Shown: positions 26,519 through 35,810 of the stretch, piece after piece
How the letters are laid out: each line of letters begins with the position of its first letter
Position numbering within the stretch: the first letter of the stretch is position 1
Source of the DNA: an uncultured Spartobacteria bacterium
GTDB taxonomy: Bacteria; Verrucomicrobiota; Verrucomicrobiia; Chthoniobacterales; JAATET01
NCBI GenBank assembly: GCA_938011325.1
Contig: CALLUD010000007.1
Coordinates: 1 to 64,000 of the forward strand
Direction of reading: 5' to 3'
DNA length: 64,000 nt
Program-made: the position numbers and the translations under genes
Notes under the pieces: generated by a model
What the model was told of the DNA's origin: nothing
What the model saw: only the letters and a program-made list of their open reading frames with translations
Databases searched by the model: none

Positions 26519-27136
26519 ATGAAACTCACTCGCAAACCCTCCGCCTTCACCCTCATCGAGCTCCTTGTCGTGATCTCGATCATCGGCATCCTCGCGACAT
26601 TGGCCGTTCCGGCGGTGAACAATGCCCTCGTGCAGGGGCAGATGACCCAGACCCTCAACAACGCCCGTCAGTTGCATCTCGCCACGCAAATGATGTCGCT
26701 GGATACCTTCAACGCCGGTGGTGATGGCCTTCAGTGGACGTCGACCGTTAGCGAGAATGGAGATATTCAGAAAGCGAGCCTTTCGGAGTATTTCGATGCT
26801 CTCACCAATAACAACTACCTCACCCAGACCGATTTGCGGAAGCTGATGAGCGCCCCGGGCAAGCAGCCCACGGGCAACAGCTTCGGCGCCGGTAACATTG
26901 CGTTCCGGATCTTCTGGGTCGAAGAGTCGTCCCCGGCGGATCAGCCGTTTGTCGTCACTCAGAACTGGTCGGGCCGCGCTTTGACCACCGACAGCCCCTA
27001 TGGAAAGAAGGGCTTCGTGATGTTCGCGAAGGGTGGCAGCGGGGGTATCTACAAGCGCGTGCAGGATGCCAACAGCACCAACATCTTCCCGCAGGATAAC
27101 GGAGATATCCGATACAACTACGAGTATCTGAACTAA
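26519..27136 (+). CDS. Prepilin-like protein with N-terminal methylation site
   Basis: This 205-residue protein has a type IV/type II secretion prepilin signal: a basic leader MKLTRKPSAFTLIE, processed between A and F, with Glu at mature position 5. The hydrophobic helix LLVVISIIGILATLAVPAV follows. The globular part is not recognised; it contains FRIFWVEESSPADQPFVVT. It should be cleaved and methylated by PilD and exposed in or beyond the periplasm. It is monocistronic, with its own promoter and a strong terminator. Many single pseudopilin-like genes of this kind occur in Verrucomicrobiota and Planctomycetota. Confidence 0.85.
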   Translation: MKLTRKPSAFTLIELLVVISIIGILATLAVPAVNNALVQGQMTQTLNNARQLHLATQMMSLDTFNAGGDGLQWTSTVSENGDIQKASLSEYFDALTNNNYLTQTDLRKLMSAPGKQPTGNSFGAGNIAFRIFWVEESSPADQPFVVTQNWSGRALTTDSPYGKKGFVMFAKGGSGGIYKRVQDANSTNIFPQDNGDIRYNYEYLN

Positions 27137-27153
27137 TCCGTCGTCGATTTAAC

Positions 27154-27194
27154 AACGCCTCTCCGTGTCAGACACGGAGAGGCGTTTTTGTTTT
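27154..27194 (+). terminator. Rho-independent terminator after the prepilin-like gene
   Basis: A perfect stem of about 15 base pairs (arms AACGCCTCTCCGTGT and ACACGGAGAGGCGTT) with a 3-base loop is followed by TTTTTGTTTT. It begins 18 bases after the stop codon and is the clearest intrinsic terminator in the window. Confidence 0.92.
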
Positions 27195-27296
27195 CCGGGG
27201 TCTGCGACCCGGATCCTCTGTCGGGACGGGCCAGTTTCGCCTTCTCAAACCCGGCATCGCCCTGCACCGTGAAGGAAACCTTTTGGGCTTTGGTGC

Positions 27297-28292
27297 ATGC
27301 TCGGAACACGGCAGTTTCAGACGAATTTTCAGCGCCCGGTCGGCGAGTTTCTCCGCGCCGACTTTGCAACGGTTGAGGCGGACTGGACGGTTCAGAAGGC
27401 ACTCGATGAAATCCGCGCCCGAGGTCTGGGCGATCGCATCATTTATTTTTATGTCGTCGATGATCATGGGGCGCTGAAGGGCGTCCTGCCGACCAGGCGG
27501 CTCCTTACTGAGCCCCTCGACCGCCCGATTCGTGAAATCATGATCGCGCGGGTAATCGCCATTCCGGAAACCGCGACTCTTCTCGACGCGTGTGATTTCT
27601 TTGTCCTCTACAAGTTCTATGCGCTGCCGGTGGTGGACTCGCAGCGGCGCATCAAGGGCGTGATCGACGTGAGCTTGTTCACCGAGGAAGTGCTGAACGT
27701 CGAGGAAAAGGACGAAGGCGACGACATCTTTCAATCCCTCGGTTTCCACGTCGAGGCGCTTCGAAATGCGAATCCCACCAAGGCGTTTCGCTTTCGAATT
27801 CCGTGGCTCATGGCAACCATTGCCAGCGGCACGCTGTGTGCGCTCATCACGGGATTTTTCGCGGAAACACTCGAGCAGCGAATCGTTCTCGCGTTTTTTC
27901 TGACGCTCGTGCTCGGTCTCGGCGAGAGCGTGTCTGCGCAGTCCATGGCTGTGACTTTGCAGGCGCTTCACTCGATGCGGCCAAGCTGGGGTTGGTTGCT
28001 CAAATCCTTCGGAAAGGAGTTTCTTACCGCGGCTCTCCTTGGGGTGACCTGCGCGGTGGTGGTCGCGGCAATCGTCGCAGGCTGGCAGCGCGATTTTCCT
28101 GCGGCAGGTGCGGTGGGGATGAGCATTTGCGGAGCGATGATCACCGCGAGCCTGCTGGGTTTGATGGTCCCCACGGCCTTGCGTGCTGCGAAGCTCGATC
28201 CAAAAATCGCCTCCGGGCCTCTCACTCTCGCTCTCGCTGACATTTGCACGCTTGGCTGGTATTTCGGCGTCGCAACCCTGCTTCTCAGGTGA
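27297..28292 (+). CDS. MgtE-like divalent cation transporter lacking the N domain
   Basis: This 331-residue protein begins directly with a CBS-domain pair (about 15-140; GRIKGVIDV-like strands appear as RRIKGVIDVSLF), followed by a membrane domain of about five helices. That domain contains MgtE-type segments GESVSAQSMAVTLQALH and PLTLALADICTLGWYFG. Standard MgtE proteins are about 450 residues, with an N-terminal superhelical Mg-sensing domain that is absent here. It is probably an Mg2+ (or Co2+) channel gated by the CBS pair. The stop shares one base with the start of the binding-lipoprotein gene. Confidence 0.85.
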   Translation: MLGTRQFQTNFQRPVGEFLRADFATVEADWTVQKALDEIRARGLGDRIIYFYVVDDHGALKGVLPTRRLLTEPLDRPIREIMIARVIAIPETATLLDACDFFVLYKFYALPVVDSQRRIKGVIDVSLFTEEVLNVEEKDEGDDIFQSLGFHVEALRNANPTKAFRFRIPWLMATIASGTLCALITGFFAETLEQRIVLAFFLTLVLGLGESVSAQSMAVTLQALHSMRPSWGWLLKSFGKEFLTAALLGVTCAVVVAAIVAGWQRDFPAAGAVGMSICGAMITASLLGLMVPTALRAAKLDPKIASGPLTLALADICTLGWYFGVATLLLR

Positions 28293-29068
28293 TGAAAGCG
28301 CTGCTGTGCCTGATGCTCTCATTGTTGCTTGTCGCCTGTGGAGGACCGCGCGGCGGGAAGCCTCTCGCGGTGGGGATGGACCTCAGCTACCCGCCGTTCG
28401 AAACGATCGACGAAGCCGGAAAGCCTGCGGGGATCAGCGTGGAGATGGCCGAAGCGCTGGGAGAGTTTCTCGGTCGGCCGGTGGTCATCGAGAATATTCC
28501 CTTCGTCGGTTTGATTCCTGCGTTGCAGTCGGGACGGGTGGATGTGGTGATCTCGTCGATGACGGACACACCGGAGCGGCGGCGATCCATAGATTTCTCC
28601 GCCCCTTATTTGACGATCGGCCTGGCAATGCTGGTGGGGAAGGATTCACCGGTTCAATCCGTCACGGACGTCGATCAGCCGGGCCGCGTCGTGGTGGTCC
28701 GCCAGGGCACCACCGGTGAGGCGTGGGCGCGTCGAGCGCTGGCGCACGCAAAGATTCTGGCGGTGGAAAGGGAGTCGGCCGCGGTGCTTGAAGTGATGCA
28801 GGGTGGAGCCGACGCATTTGTCTACGACCAGATGTCGATCTGGAAAAACTGGACGGAGCATCCGGAGAAAACCCGCGCGTTGCTCGAGCCGTTCCAAACG
28901 GAGCAATGGGCAATTGGTGTGCGGAAGGGGAATCCCGAGCTGGTGGACTCGGTCAATGCATTCATCGAAGCCTTTCGCTCATCCGGCGGGTTCCAGCGAC
29001 TCGGAGAAAAATACCTCCGCGAGCAAATGGAGGAATTTCGGAAGCGCGATCTGCCGTTCTATTTTTGA
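28292..29068 (+). CDS. Extracellular solute-binding lipoprotein (SBP_bac_3 type)
   Basis: This 258-residue protein has a lipoprotein signal, MKALLCLMLSLLLVAC, with lipobox LVAC. It continues as a polar amino acid-type binding protein: VGMDLSYPPFETIDEAGKPA, VEMAEALGEFLGRP, and SMTDTPERRRSIDFSAPY. It probably binds an amino acid or similar small ligand at the membrane. No ABC permease or ATPase lies beside it; the only partner is the overlapping MgtE-like gene upstream. Its last 10 bases overlap the convergent addA-like gene. Confidence 0.9.
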   Translation: MKALLCLMLSLLLVACGGPRGGKPLAVGMDLSYPPFETIDEAGKPAGISVEMAEALGEFLGRPVVIENIPFVGLIPALQSGRVDVVISSMTDTPERRRSIDFSAPYLTIGLAMLVGKDSPVQSVTDVDQPGRVVVVRQGTTGEAWARRALAHAKILAVERESAAVLEVMQGGADAFVYDQMSIWKNWTEHPEKTRALLEPFQTEQWAIGVRKGNPELVDSVNAFIEAFRSSGGFQRLGEKYLREQMEEFRKRDLPFYF

Positions 29069-32000
29069 GCGAAATCGAGGACGCTGCGCGTCGGCGTGTG
29101 CACGATGACGGCGCGAACCGGGTGCTTCACCCCCAGTGCCGTCAACGCCTCCAAATAAGCGTCCATTTGTGCGGCATGTCGCGTGCGGACGTTTTCGGGC
29201 GAGTCGTTGTCCGTCTTGAAATCGATCAACACGGTTTCCCTCTCGGAGAGAATGACGCGGTCGAACACGCCGCTGATCCAGCGCTCGCCCACGAGCACGT
29301 CGAAGGCGCGTTCTCGCCAGAGTCCGATAAGGCCCTCCGGCTGCTGAAACAGCCGCGCGATGGAGTCGTCGCGAAGACACGAGCGCACCACTTCCATTGC
29401 TTCCGAATCTTGCTCCAGTGTTTTCGCCGACGTCGGATCGTCCAGCCATTCAATCGCTGCGAAAGCTTGATGCACCTCCGTTCCCAGGGATCGTGCGGAA
29501 GGCTCCCGAAGAAAAATCGGCGTCCGCCCCGGGGTCGTGTGCCGGGAGGGATTCATCAGCGTTGGCTGCTTGCGGATTGGAAACTGCGACCAGTCCGCCG
29601 GCGGTGGGGCCTCGGCGGGTGGGGTGGCTTCCGATGGATCGTGTGTGGTGAACCATTCCGGGTCGCCCGTTTGCCATACGATCGATGTGGGCCCCGGATC
29701 CCCGTCCGATACAGCGGCATGCAGCAATGAGACCGGCGAGTGCGAGGAGTTGGACTTCTCCTTCGTCTCCGGCAGAAAGACATGAAGCCCATATTTGGCG
29801 CGGGTTAGCGCCACATAATAAACGCAGAGAGATTCATAAGCGGCATCGGCCCGATCCTCCTGTTGCGCCTTGCACAATGTCGCATCGGATTCCTGCACGA
29901 TGGAAGGCGGACGCCCAATCAGCCAGCGGGGAAGGCGGTTCGAAGCGCGTGCGACCAGCAAGGGTGAATTGTCCGTCGCATCCATGCGGGTCTTGTCGGA
30001 GATGGAGAGCAGGACAAGGTCGAATCCCAGCCCTTTCGCCTTGTGGATCGTCATCACCTGCACACGGCCTGCAGAGGCGGCGTCCCGTCGGGTCGTGTCG
30101 CGCGCGGTGCGTAAAAAGTCATCGGGATTTCTCGATCCATCCGCATCCAGCTTTCGCGCGATTTCGAACAGTTGCTCCCGACGAAGGTGTGCGAACTCGC
30201 CCTCGGGGAGTCGCGGGGTTTGCGTGATAATTTCCTCCAAGGTGCCTTCCCAGCCGCGTTGAGCCAACAGCGCAAGCACCAGTCGCCGGATTCCACGCCA
30301 TCCCCCGTGGCTCGTCACCACTTCGAAGAGAGGAGTCATTTCCACAATGCGACGCGATACGATGTCGGCCGGATGCGCGATGGCGGAAATCAACGCGAGA
30401 AACGTGCGTCCGAACGGATGGTCCGTCGCCACGGACACGTCCGTCTCCGCCGCGATGTCGAGGAATCCGCGCTCGCGAAGCAGTCTGGCGATGGCCGTCG
30501 CTTCCGCGTTGTCACGGGTGAGGATCGCGCAGGTGAGCCCGCGTTCGAGAGGGCGCACGGTTTTAAGAATCTGCAGCATCTCATCCGCCATTGACGGCAG
30601 GTCAGGAACGATTCGCACGCTGGCGTGACCGCGCGCGGACTCGACGGCGGACGTGTGGGGATGCCAGACGCGCGCCCAATCAGTGATGGTTGTCTCGGGA
30701 AGTCTTCCTGCCGACTGTTTCGCCGCTTCGCCGAATCGGTTGACGAGTTCGATAATTGGCGGCGCGGAGCGGAACGAGTGATCCAGTGAGCGAATCTTGA
30801 ACGCCTTTTCGAATCCGTCCTCGAGAGCATTGAGCAGTCGATGCTCGCCGCCGCGCCAGCGGTAGATGGATTGCTTTGCATCACCGACGAAGAAGACACT
30901 TCGAGAGCCGGAGGGATCCTGCAGCACTTCCTCGACGAGGTTTGCGAGGACGGACCATTGGGCCACGCTCGTGTCCTGAAACTCGTCGAAGAGCCAGTGA
31001 TCCAGCCGGCTGTCGAGGCGCTCCTGCCAGAGGATCGTGTCAGCCGAACGAAGAAGCTCGGTGACATCGGAAAAACTCAGCCGTGCCGTGCGAAGGAACC
31101 GTGCGCGGTGCAGCCGGTCGTGAACCTTCAGCAAGTGATGCATTCCCGCTGCGACATCCAGCGCGACGGAGAGGCAGCGCCCGAGAACGTAACGCACCAC
31201 ATCCCGCAAAGCGGTGGCCGCGTGAACGGGTAGGTCGTAGGACTTTTTGTAATAGGTGAGGGTCAGTGGTCCGGCGCAGGACGACTCGCTGAGCTTGGAA
31301 AAAAGCTGTTTGGCAATCGTGTCGGTGGGGAGACTCATTCCCGGTTGCCATTCGGCAATGCTCTCCACGAATTTTCGCAGAGCATCTCCGAATCTTCCGT
31401 CGAGCGATTCGGTCCACTCCTGAAGCGTGGAAAGCGGCCCGGCGATGTCGGCAGGTGGCGGAAGACAGGGACATCCTTCCGGCCAGATGAACTCGGCTTT
31501 TCCCCACTGATCGGCATCCGGCGCCTGCAAATAAAGCTCACGGCAACGATCGATGAACCGAAGCAATCTCGGCAGAAGCTGCTTTTCCTCGGCTCCCCAC
31601 GTGGCCTGACGAAACGCCTCGAGCATCGCCTCGCGCGACTCATCGTCCGCCATGTCGCCACGGACAAGACGCTCGAGTTCCTGCTCGCGGGTGGCGTCTG
31701 CGGTTCGCTCTTCGAGCAACTGGACCGGGCCGGCGAGTCCCAACTCGAACGGGATCGAGTTGACGATGCGCTGGAAGAAGGCGTCCAGCGTGCCGAACTG
31801 GAGACGATCCATGCAGCGGATCATTCTCGCGAGGGTCGAGGCGCAGGCCGCGGGACTCACCTCGATCGACAGGCGCCGTGCGAGTTCCCGTGCATGCGTG
31901 CCGTCTTCCGCCGCGTCCGCAAGCTTGCGAAAGACGCTCGAGACAAACTCCGTGGCGGCCTTTCGCGTAAAGGTCAGTGCAACGATGCTGTCGGGTTCCG

Positions 32001-32097
32001 CACCCAGAAGCAGAAGGCGAACGATCCGGTCGGACAGCGCGAAGGTCTTTCCCGTGCCGGCGGAAGCGCGGATGATCTCGTTGCAAATCGTGCTCAT
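29059..32097 (-). CDS. addA: AddA/RecB-like UvrD helicase with C-terminal nuclease
   Basis: This protein of about 1012 residues is an SF1A helicase-nuclease. Walker A is ASAGTGKT at residues 11-18 and Walker B is LFDEFQDTSVAQW. Motif V is VMTIHKAKGLGFDLV, and the PD-(D/E)XK nuclease near the C-terminus reads VLIDFKTDND. Partnered with an AddB-like protein it should process double-strand breaks for recombination. The ATG at 32097 overlaps the addB-like stop (ATGA); upstream residues are not conserved-looking. An assignment as AddA rather than RecB rests on the two-gene layout. Confidence 0.88.
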   Translation of the reverse strand: MSTICNEIIRASAGTGKTFALSDRIVRLLLLGAEPDSIVALTFTRKAATEFVSSVFRKLADAAEDGTHARELARRLSIEVSPAACASTLARMIRCMDRLQFGTLDAFFQRIVNSIPFELGLAGPVQLLEERTADATREQELERLVRGDMADDESREAMLEAFRQATWGAEEKQLLPRLLRFIDRCRELYLQAPDADQWGKAEFIWPEGCPCLPPPADIAGPLSTLQEWTESLDGRFGDALRKFVESIAEWQPGMSLPTDTIAKQLFSKLSESSCAGPLTLTYYKKSYDLPVHAATALRDVVRYVLGRCLSVALDVAAGMHHLLKVHDRLHRARFLRTARLSFSDVTELLRSADTILWQERLDSRLDHWLFDEFQDTSVAQWSVLANLVEEVLQDPSGSRSVFFVGDAKQSIYRWRGGEHRLLNALEDGFEKAFKIRSLDHSFRSAPPIIELVNRFGEAAKQSAGRLPETTITDWARVWHPHTSAVESARGHASVRIVPDLPSMADEMLQILKTVRPLERGLTCAILTRDNAEATAIARLLRERGFLDIAAETDVSVATDHPFGRTFLALISAIAHPADIVSRRIVEMTPLFEVVTSHGGWRGIRRLVLALLAQRGWEGTLEEIITQTPRLPEGEFAHLRREQLFEIARKLDADGSRNPDDFLRTARDTTRRDAASAGRVQVMTIHKAKGLGFDLVLLSISDKTRMDATDNSPLLVARASNRLPRWLIGRPPSIVQESDATLCKAQQEDRADAAYESLCVYYVALTRAKYGLHVFLPETKEKSNSSHSPVSLLHAAVSDGDPGPTSIVWQTGDPEWFTTHDPSEATPPAEAPPPADWSQFPIRKQPTLMNPSRHTTPGRTPIFLREPSARSLGTEVHQAFAAIEWLDDPTSAKTLEQDSEAMEVVRSCLRDDSIARLFQQPEGLIGLWRERAFDVLVGERWISGVFDRVILSERETVLIDFKTDNDSPENVRTRHAAQMDAYLEALTALGVKHPVRAVIVHTPTRSVLDFAQK

Positions 32098-34907
32098 GTT
32101 CCGAACGAGCGGATTGCCGCATCTGCCGCGATGGTCTCCTCGGCGGACGGCTCGAACCATTCGGCGAACTCGGGGTGCCGGACTTTCGAATGCGGAGGCC
32201 AGAACCGTCCCTGCGCGATGTCGTTCAAAACTCCCCTCGCGCATCGCATCGCGGAACTCGCGAGCGTCTCGTCGAAGTCCTCCCAGATTGCGAGCTGGGT
32301 CTGGTGAAGTGCCTTGGGGAGATTGAAATATCCGCAACTCAGTTTCCCGGGATCACGGCCGGTTGTCACGAGGAGCTGGTGGTAGAGAGGAAGCTGGAGA
32401 TTGGTCCAATGCTTGTCGGGCGCGGTGTCGCCGATGAGCGCGTAGGCGGGAGGCCAGTCGGAACGCACTTTTGCCATGTGCATCGTGGCGGGAGGCGCCG
32501 CGTGATCGCTTGTCTTGTAATCGAGGATCCGCAACGCCTCCGTGTCCTCGTGCACATCGATGCGGTCAATGCGACCGCGGATTTCCCAGCCATCGATCTG
32601 CCACGGAGCACCCAGCAGGTCCGCGAAGTCCACCTCGACCTGCTGGATCCGCCAGCCCGCACGACGAATCTCCGCTTGTGCCGTGGCGAATGCCGCCAGC
32701 CTCCGGCGTGCCGACTCGACCTGCATGGTCAGGGGCAGCGAAAGCGGCTTGCTGAACGACGCCGCCACATAAGTGTCGAGAAAGGCCGACAAAGCGCTGC
32801 GAATCGCCGCGGGATCGGTGAGGTCACGAGCCGAGGCATCGCGGCCGAATGACTCCAGCGCATGGTGCACCAGCGATCCGAAGATTCTCGCGTCCATTTC
32901 GCTGGCCGTCGGATCGAACGGTTCCATCCCGAGCCCGAACCGCAGATAGAACTCGAAAGGACAATCAAGATACCGCGCGAATCCCGTGACGCGAATTCGT
33001 CGGGGAATCTCGAGCGCCGGCAGTTCGTAGGTCCATCCCACGTGCCATGGTGGCTCCGCCCGGGCGGAACGTGGTTCCGCAAACAGTCGTCGCACCCGCT
33101 CGGGAAGCTCGTCGCCGGCTCCGGCAAAGAGCAACGGGGAGGGGTGTCGCGGGGAGTCGTCTGTGGCGACTTGAAGCACCTGCACGTCGACCCGGCCTCT
33201 GCCCGGACGCCGCATGGCGAGCAGCCGTGCCAGGAAATAAGCGTCCCGTGCCGCGCGCTCCTCATCCGTCGGGAGACCGAGCAGTTTGCGCGCACCGGCT
33301 CCTATAAAGGGGCTTCGCGGAATCACCTCGGGCACGAACCCCTGATTGAATCCACTGAGGACGAGGTGTGGCGCTGCGCTCCATTGAAGTTCGAGCCAGC
33401 CGGACGCATCGACGGAATTCTCCGGAGGTTCGGGATAGTGCCGCGCGGTCTCCAGCGAGGCGTGCATGAGTTTCAGCCAGTCGGGACAGGAGATGCGGGG
33501 CTGAGATTCCGAAAGCGCTTCCGCCGCGTCGAGCGTGGAAAGCGTGGCATCCGCGGCGGTCTCGAGCGCATCGAGATCCTGCGCGCTCAACGTCGAATGG
33601 AATGCGCGAACGACCGCATTAAGAAACTCGCGCAGCGCCGAAAGCCAGTTTTTCGAGCGAAGCTGCTTTTCGAGATCGAGAAGCGTGGAGAGGGCGTGAT
33701 GCAAATGCGGCCGCTCGTCACACCAGCGGAGTGCCTCCGCCGCCGTGGCGGGGAAATGATTTGCCTGAATCTCGTCGGCGTCGATCAGACAGGCATCGAA
33801 GTCGAACTGGCGGGAAGTCGAGCGGAGCCAGCTCGCCACCGCGCCATTTCGAAAAAGGTCGGTCGCGGATTTCAAGTCCCGCTCCGTCAGGAACGTCGCG
33901 ATCTCCGGAAGGAGAGCTGGAAGCCAGTGCTTTGCGATGGGTTCGCCTTCCGGGTTGTGAAGCTCGCCGCCTCTCGATCGCAATACGGTTCGCAGCGGAG
34001 CGAAAAGATCGCGGTCGAGCAGTCCGATCTCGAGAATCGCGCGACTCGGAGGTTCGTCGGGCGGAATGGACGCAAGGAGATCGGTGGCGACGTCCGACGC
34101 GCGGGCGGTGAGGCGAACCTCCGTGTCGAAGGAATTCCAGCCAGGAGCGCGGTCCTCCCAGGCCGATGGAACCGGATGCCCCCAAGTATCGAACAACTCC
34201 TCCGATTCCGCGGGCGCTGGAATCAGCGAGTGGAGGGCGACTTCTTCGGGAATGCGGGCAAGTGTGTTGCGCGCGAGCGGGGAGAGGTCCGCGATGGCGA
34301 CAAGAACGATTTCGCGAAGAGCTGTGGGCAGCTCGGGAGGATGAGTCGTGTCGAGCTGTTGCAATGCGCGATCGACGCGGCCGAGACGGGAAAGCTCCTC
34401 AAGATAGGCCTGCTCGATTGTCGCGAGTTCACGAAGGCGTTCGGCGTCCCCGTGACCGGGGAGCCGTTCCGTGGCGCTTTCGATGGAGTGACCTGCCTCC
34501 GCCAGCATGGCGCGCAATGACAGAAACTCGCGTGCGAAGAGGCGTTGTTCATCAAACGACTCGAAAGGCATGCCGCGCGGAAGCAGCGTCGGAAACTCGT
34601 GTCGAGCCAACTTTCTGAGAGCCTGGATGGCCGCCAGCGTGCTCTCCATGGGGCCTGCCGTCGCGGGATTTCGCGGCATCAGCCATTGAGCGACGGTTTG
34701 AATTGTCGGCGAGAGAACGCCACGAGGTGCCGCGTGGCAGGCGATGGCCTCCCGAAGCAATCGCCCGGCGCGTCGTGTCGAGACGAGGACGAGGAATCCG
34801 GAAAGGTCGACGCAATCGCCGGGTGCGGCGCGGCGCACGAGCCACTCTGCAGCCGCCTCGGCGGTGGGGATGGTCCAGTCGAGAAAGACGGGATCCGGAA
34901 CGCGCAT
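32094..34907 (-). CDS. addB: AddB-like PD-(D/E)XK nuclease-helicase subunit
   Basis: This 937-residue protein has an inactivated-helicase-like N-terminal region (FLVLVSTRRAGRLLREAI, where a nucleotide-binding loop would be) and a C-terminal RecB-family nuclease. The nuclease motifs are GRIDRIDVHEDTEALRILDYKTSD, given here as GRIDRID and ILDYKTSD. AddB normally binds an iron-sulfur cluster through four cysteines around the nuclease; here only the first-type Cys (LDCPFEFYL) is evident and the CxxC...C cluster after the K motif is absent. I chose the ATG at 34907 because upstream frame belongs to the opposite strand gene. It overlaps addA by 4 bases. Confidence 0.82.
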   Translation of the reverse strand: MRVPDPVFLDWTIPTAEAAAEWLVRRAAPGDCVDLSGFLVLVSTRRAGRLLREAIACHAAPRGVLSPTIQTVAQWLMPRNPATAGPMESTLAAIQALRKLARHEFPTLLPRGMPFESFDEQRLFAREFLSLRAMLAEAGHSIESATERLPGHGDAERLRELATIEQAYLEELSRLGRVDRALQQLDTTHPPELPTALREIVLVAIADLSPLARNTLARIPEEVALHSLIPAPAESEELFDTWGHPVPSAWEDRAPGWNSFDTEVRLTARASDVATDLLASIPPDEPPSRAILEIGLLDRDLFAPLRTVLRSRGGELHNPEGEPIAKHWLPALLPEIATFLTERDLKSATDLFRNGAVASWLRSTSRQFDFDACLIDADEIQANHFPATAAEALRWCDERPHLHHALSTLLDLEKQLRSKNWLSALREFLNAVVRAFHSTLSAQDLDALETAADATLSTLDAAEALSESQPRISCPDWLKLMHASLETARHYPEPPENSVDASGWLELQWSAAPHLVLSGFNQGFVPEVIPRSPFIGAGARKLLGLPTDEERAARDAYFLARLLAMRRPGRGRVDVQVLQVATDDSPRHPSPLLFAGAGDELPERVRRLFAEPRSARAEPPWHVGWTYELPALEIPRRIRVTGFARYLDCPFEFYLRFGLGMEPFDPTASEMDARIFGSLVHHALESFGRDASARDLTDPAAIRSALSAFLDTYVAASFSKPLSLPLTMQVESARRRLAAFATAQAEIRRAGWRIQQVEVDFADLLGAPWQIDGWEIRGRIDRIDVHEDTEALRILDYKTSDHAAPPATMHMAKVRSDWPPAYALIGDTAPDKHWTNLQLPLYHQLLVTTGRDPGKLSCGYFNLPKALHQTQLAIWEDFDETLASSAMRCARGVLNDIAQGRFWPPHSKVRHPEFAEWFEPSAEETIAADAAIRSFGT

Positions 34908-34984
34908 CCCTCCGAGGCTAGCGGGATGGAGGATTCGAGGCAAATCCCGCTGGTGTCGGTCGGGGGTGCAACTAGCCTTGCAGC

Positions 34985-35719
34985 ATGGTGACGCGCATGA
35001 GGTGCTTCCCCGAGACCGGCCTGCCCGTGCCCGTTTTCGAGGACATCGAGATGGAATCGATCGAGCCCATCGAACTCGACCATCGACTCGCCGAGGGCTG
35101 GCGCCATTTCGGCACGCGCTTCTTTCGCTACAACTTCGCTTTTCACGATGGCGTTCTTTGCGGCGTGCTTCCCCTGCGCATCCGGCTGGATCGATTCTCG
35201 CTCTCGAAGAGTCAGCGCCGGCTTGTTCGTCGCAATGCGGACGTGGATGTCCGGCATGTCCCGGCGAAACATTGTGCGGAATACGACGAGTTGTTTGAGC
35301 GGCATCGGACGCGCTTCGTCGACAATGTCCCGGACTCGCTGCGCGACTTTCTTTCGCCGTCACCGGATCACGTTCCCTGCACCGCTGTGGCTTCGGAGTT
35401 CCGGCTGGCCGGACGTCTCGTTGCCGTGAGCTTCCTGGACATCGGGTCTGCCAGTGCATCCAGCGTGTATGCGTGTTTCGACCCGGAATTCTCGGAGCGC
35501 GGTCCTGGGAACTTCTCACTTCTCGTCGAGCTGGAATACGCACGCGAGAGGGGATGTGAGCATCTGTATCTCGGCTACGCCTATACGGTGCCCTCGGTTT
35601 ACGACTACAAGCTGCGCTTTGCCGGTCTCGAGGCTTACGACTGGGGCCACGGCTGGATCGATTATCCCGGAGGTTTTCGTTGGAGCCGGTCGGCAAAGGA
35701 GCTGGAAACCGCCTCCTGA
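34985..35719 (+). CDS. Arginyl/leucyl-tRNA-protein transferase-like (ATE1/Bpt C-domain)
   Basis: This 244-residue protein resembles the C-terminal catalytic part of N-end-rule aminoacyl-tRNA-protein transferases: SSVYACFDPEFSERGPGNFS, then LLVELEYARERGCEHLYLGYAY and YDYKLRF, as in Bpt. These enzymes attach Leu or Arg to N-terminal acidic residues, marking proteins for ClpAP-type degradation. The N-terminal region lacks the Cys-rich ATE-N motif of Bpt, so this is a diverged or shortened version. It is divergent from the addB-like gene. The role is inferred from the fold match. Confidence 0.78.
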   Translation: MVTRMRCFPETGLPVPVFEDIEMESIEPIELDHRLAEGWRHFGTRFFRYNFAFHDGVLCGVLPLRIRLDRFSLSKSQRRLVRRNADVDVRHVPAKHCAEYDELFERHRTRFVDNVPDSLRDFLSPSPDHVPCTAVASEFRLAGRLVAVSFLDIGSASASSVYACFDPEFSERGPGNFSLLVELEYARERGCEHLYLGYAYTVPSVYDYKLRFAGLEAYDWGHGWIDYPGGFRWSRSAKELETAS

Positions 35720-35810
35720 GATTCCTTGGTAAATGACTGGGAATCGTTGTAGCCTGCGGTGAAACGTAACGCTAACGCGCTACACCGAGTTCGCTGCCTC
35801 AAAGAGATTC

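Noticed and set aside
34908..35696. N-terminal extension of the AddB-like frame by 263 codons
   Set aside because: It lies antisense to the transferase-like gene and is Arg/Ser/Pro-rich; the conserved part starts at 34907.
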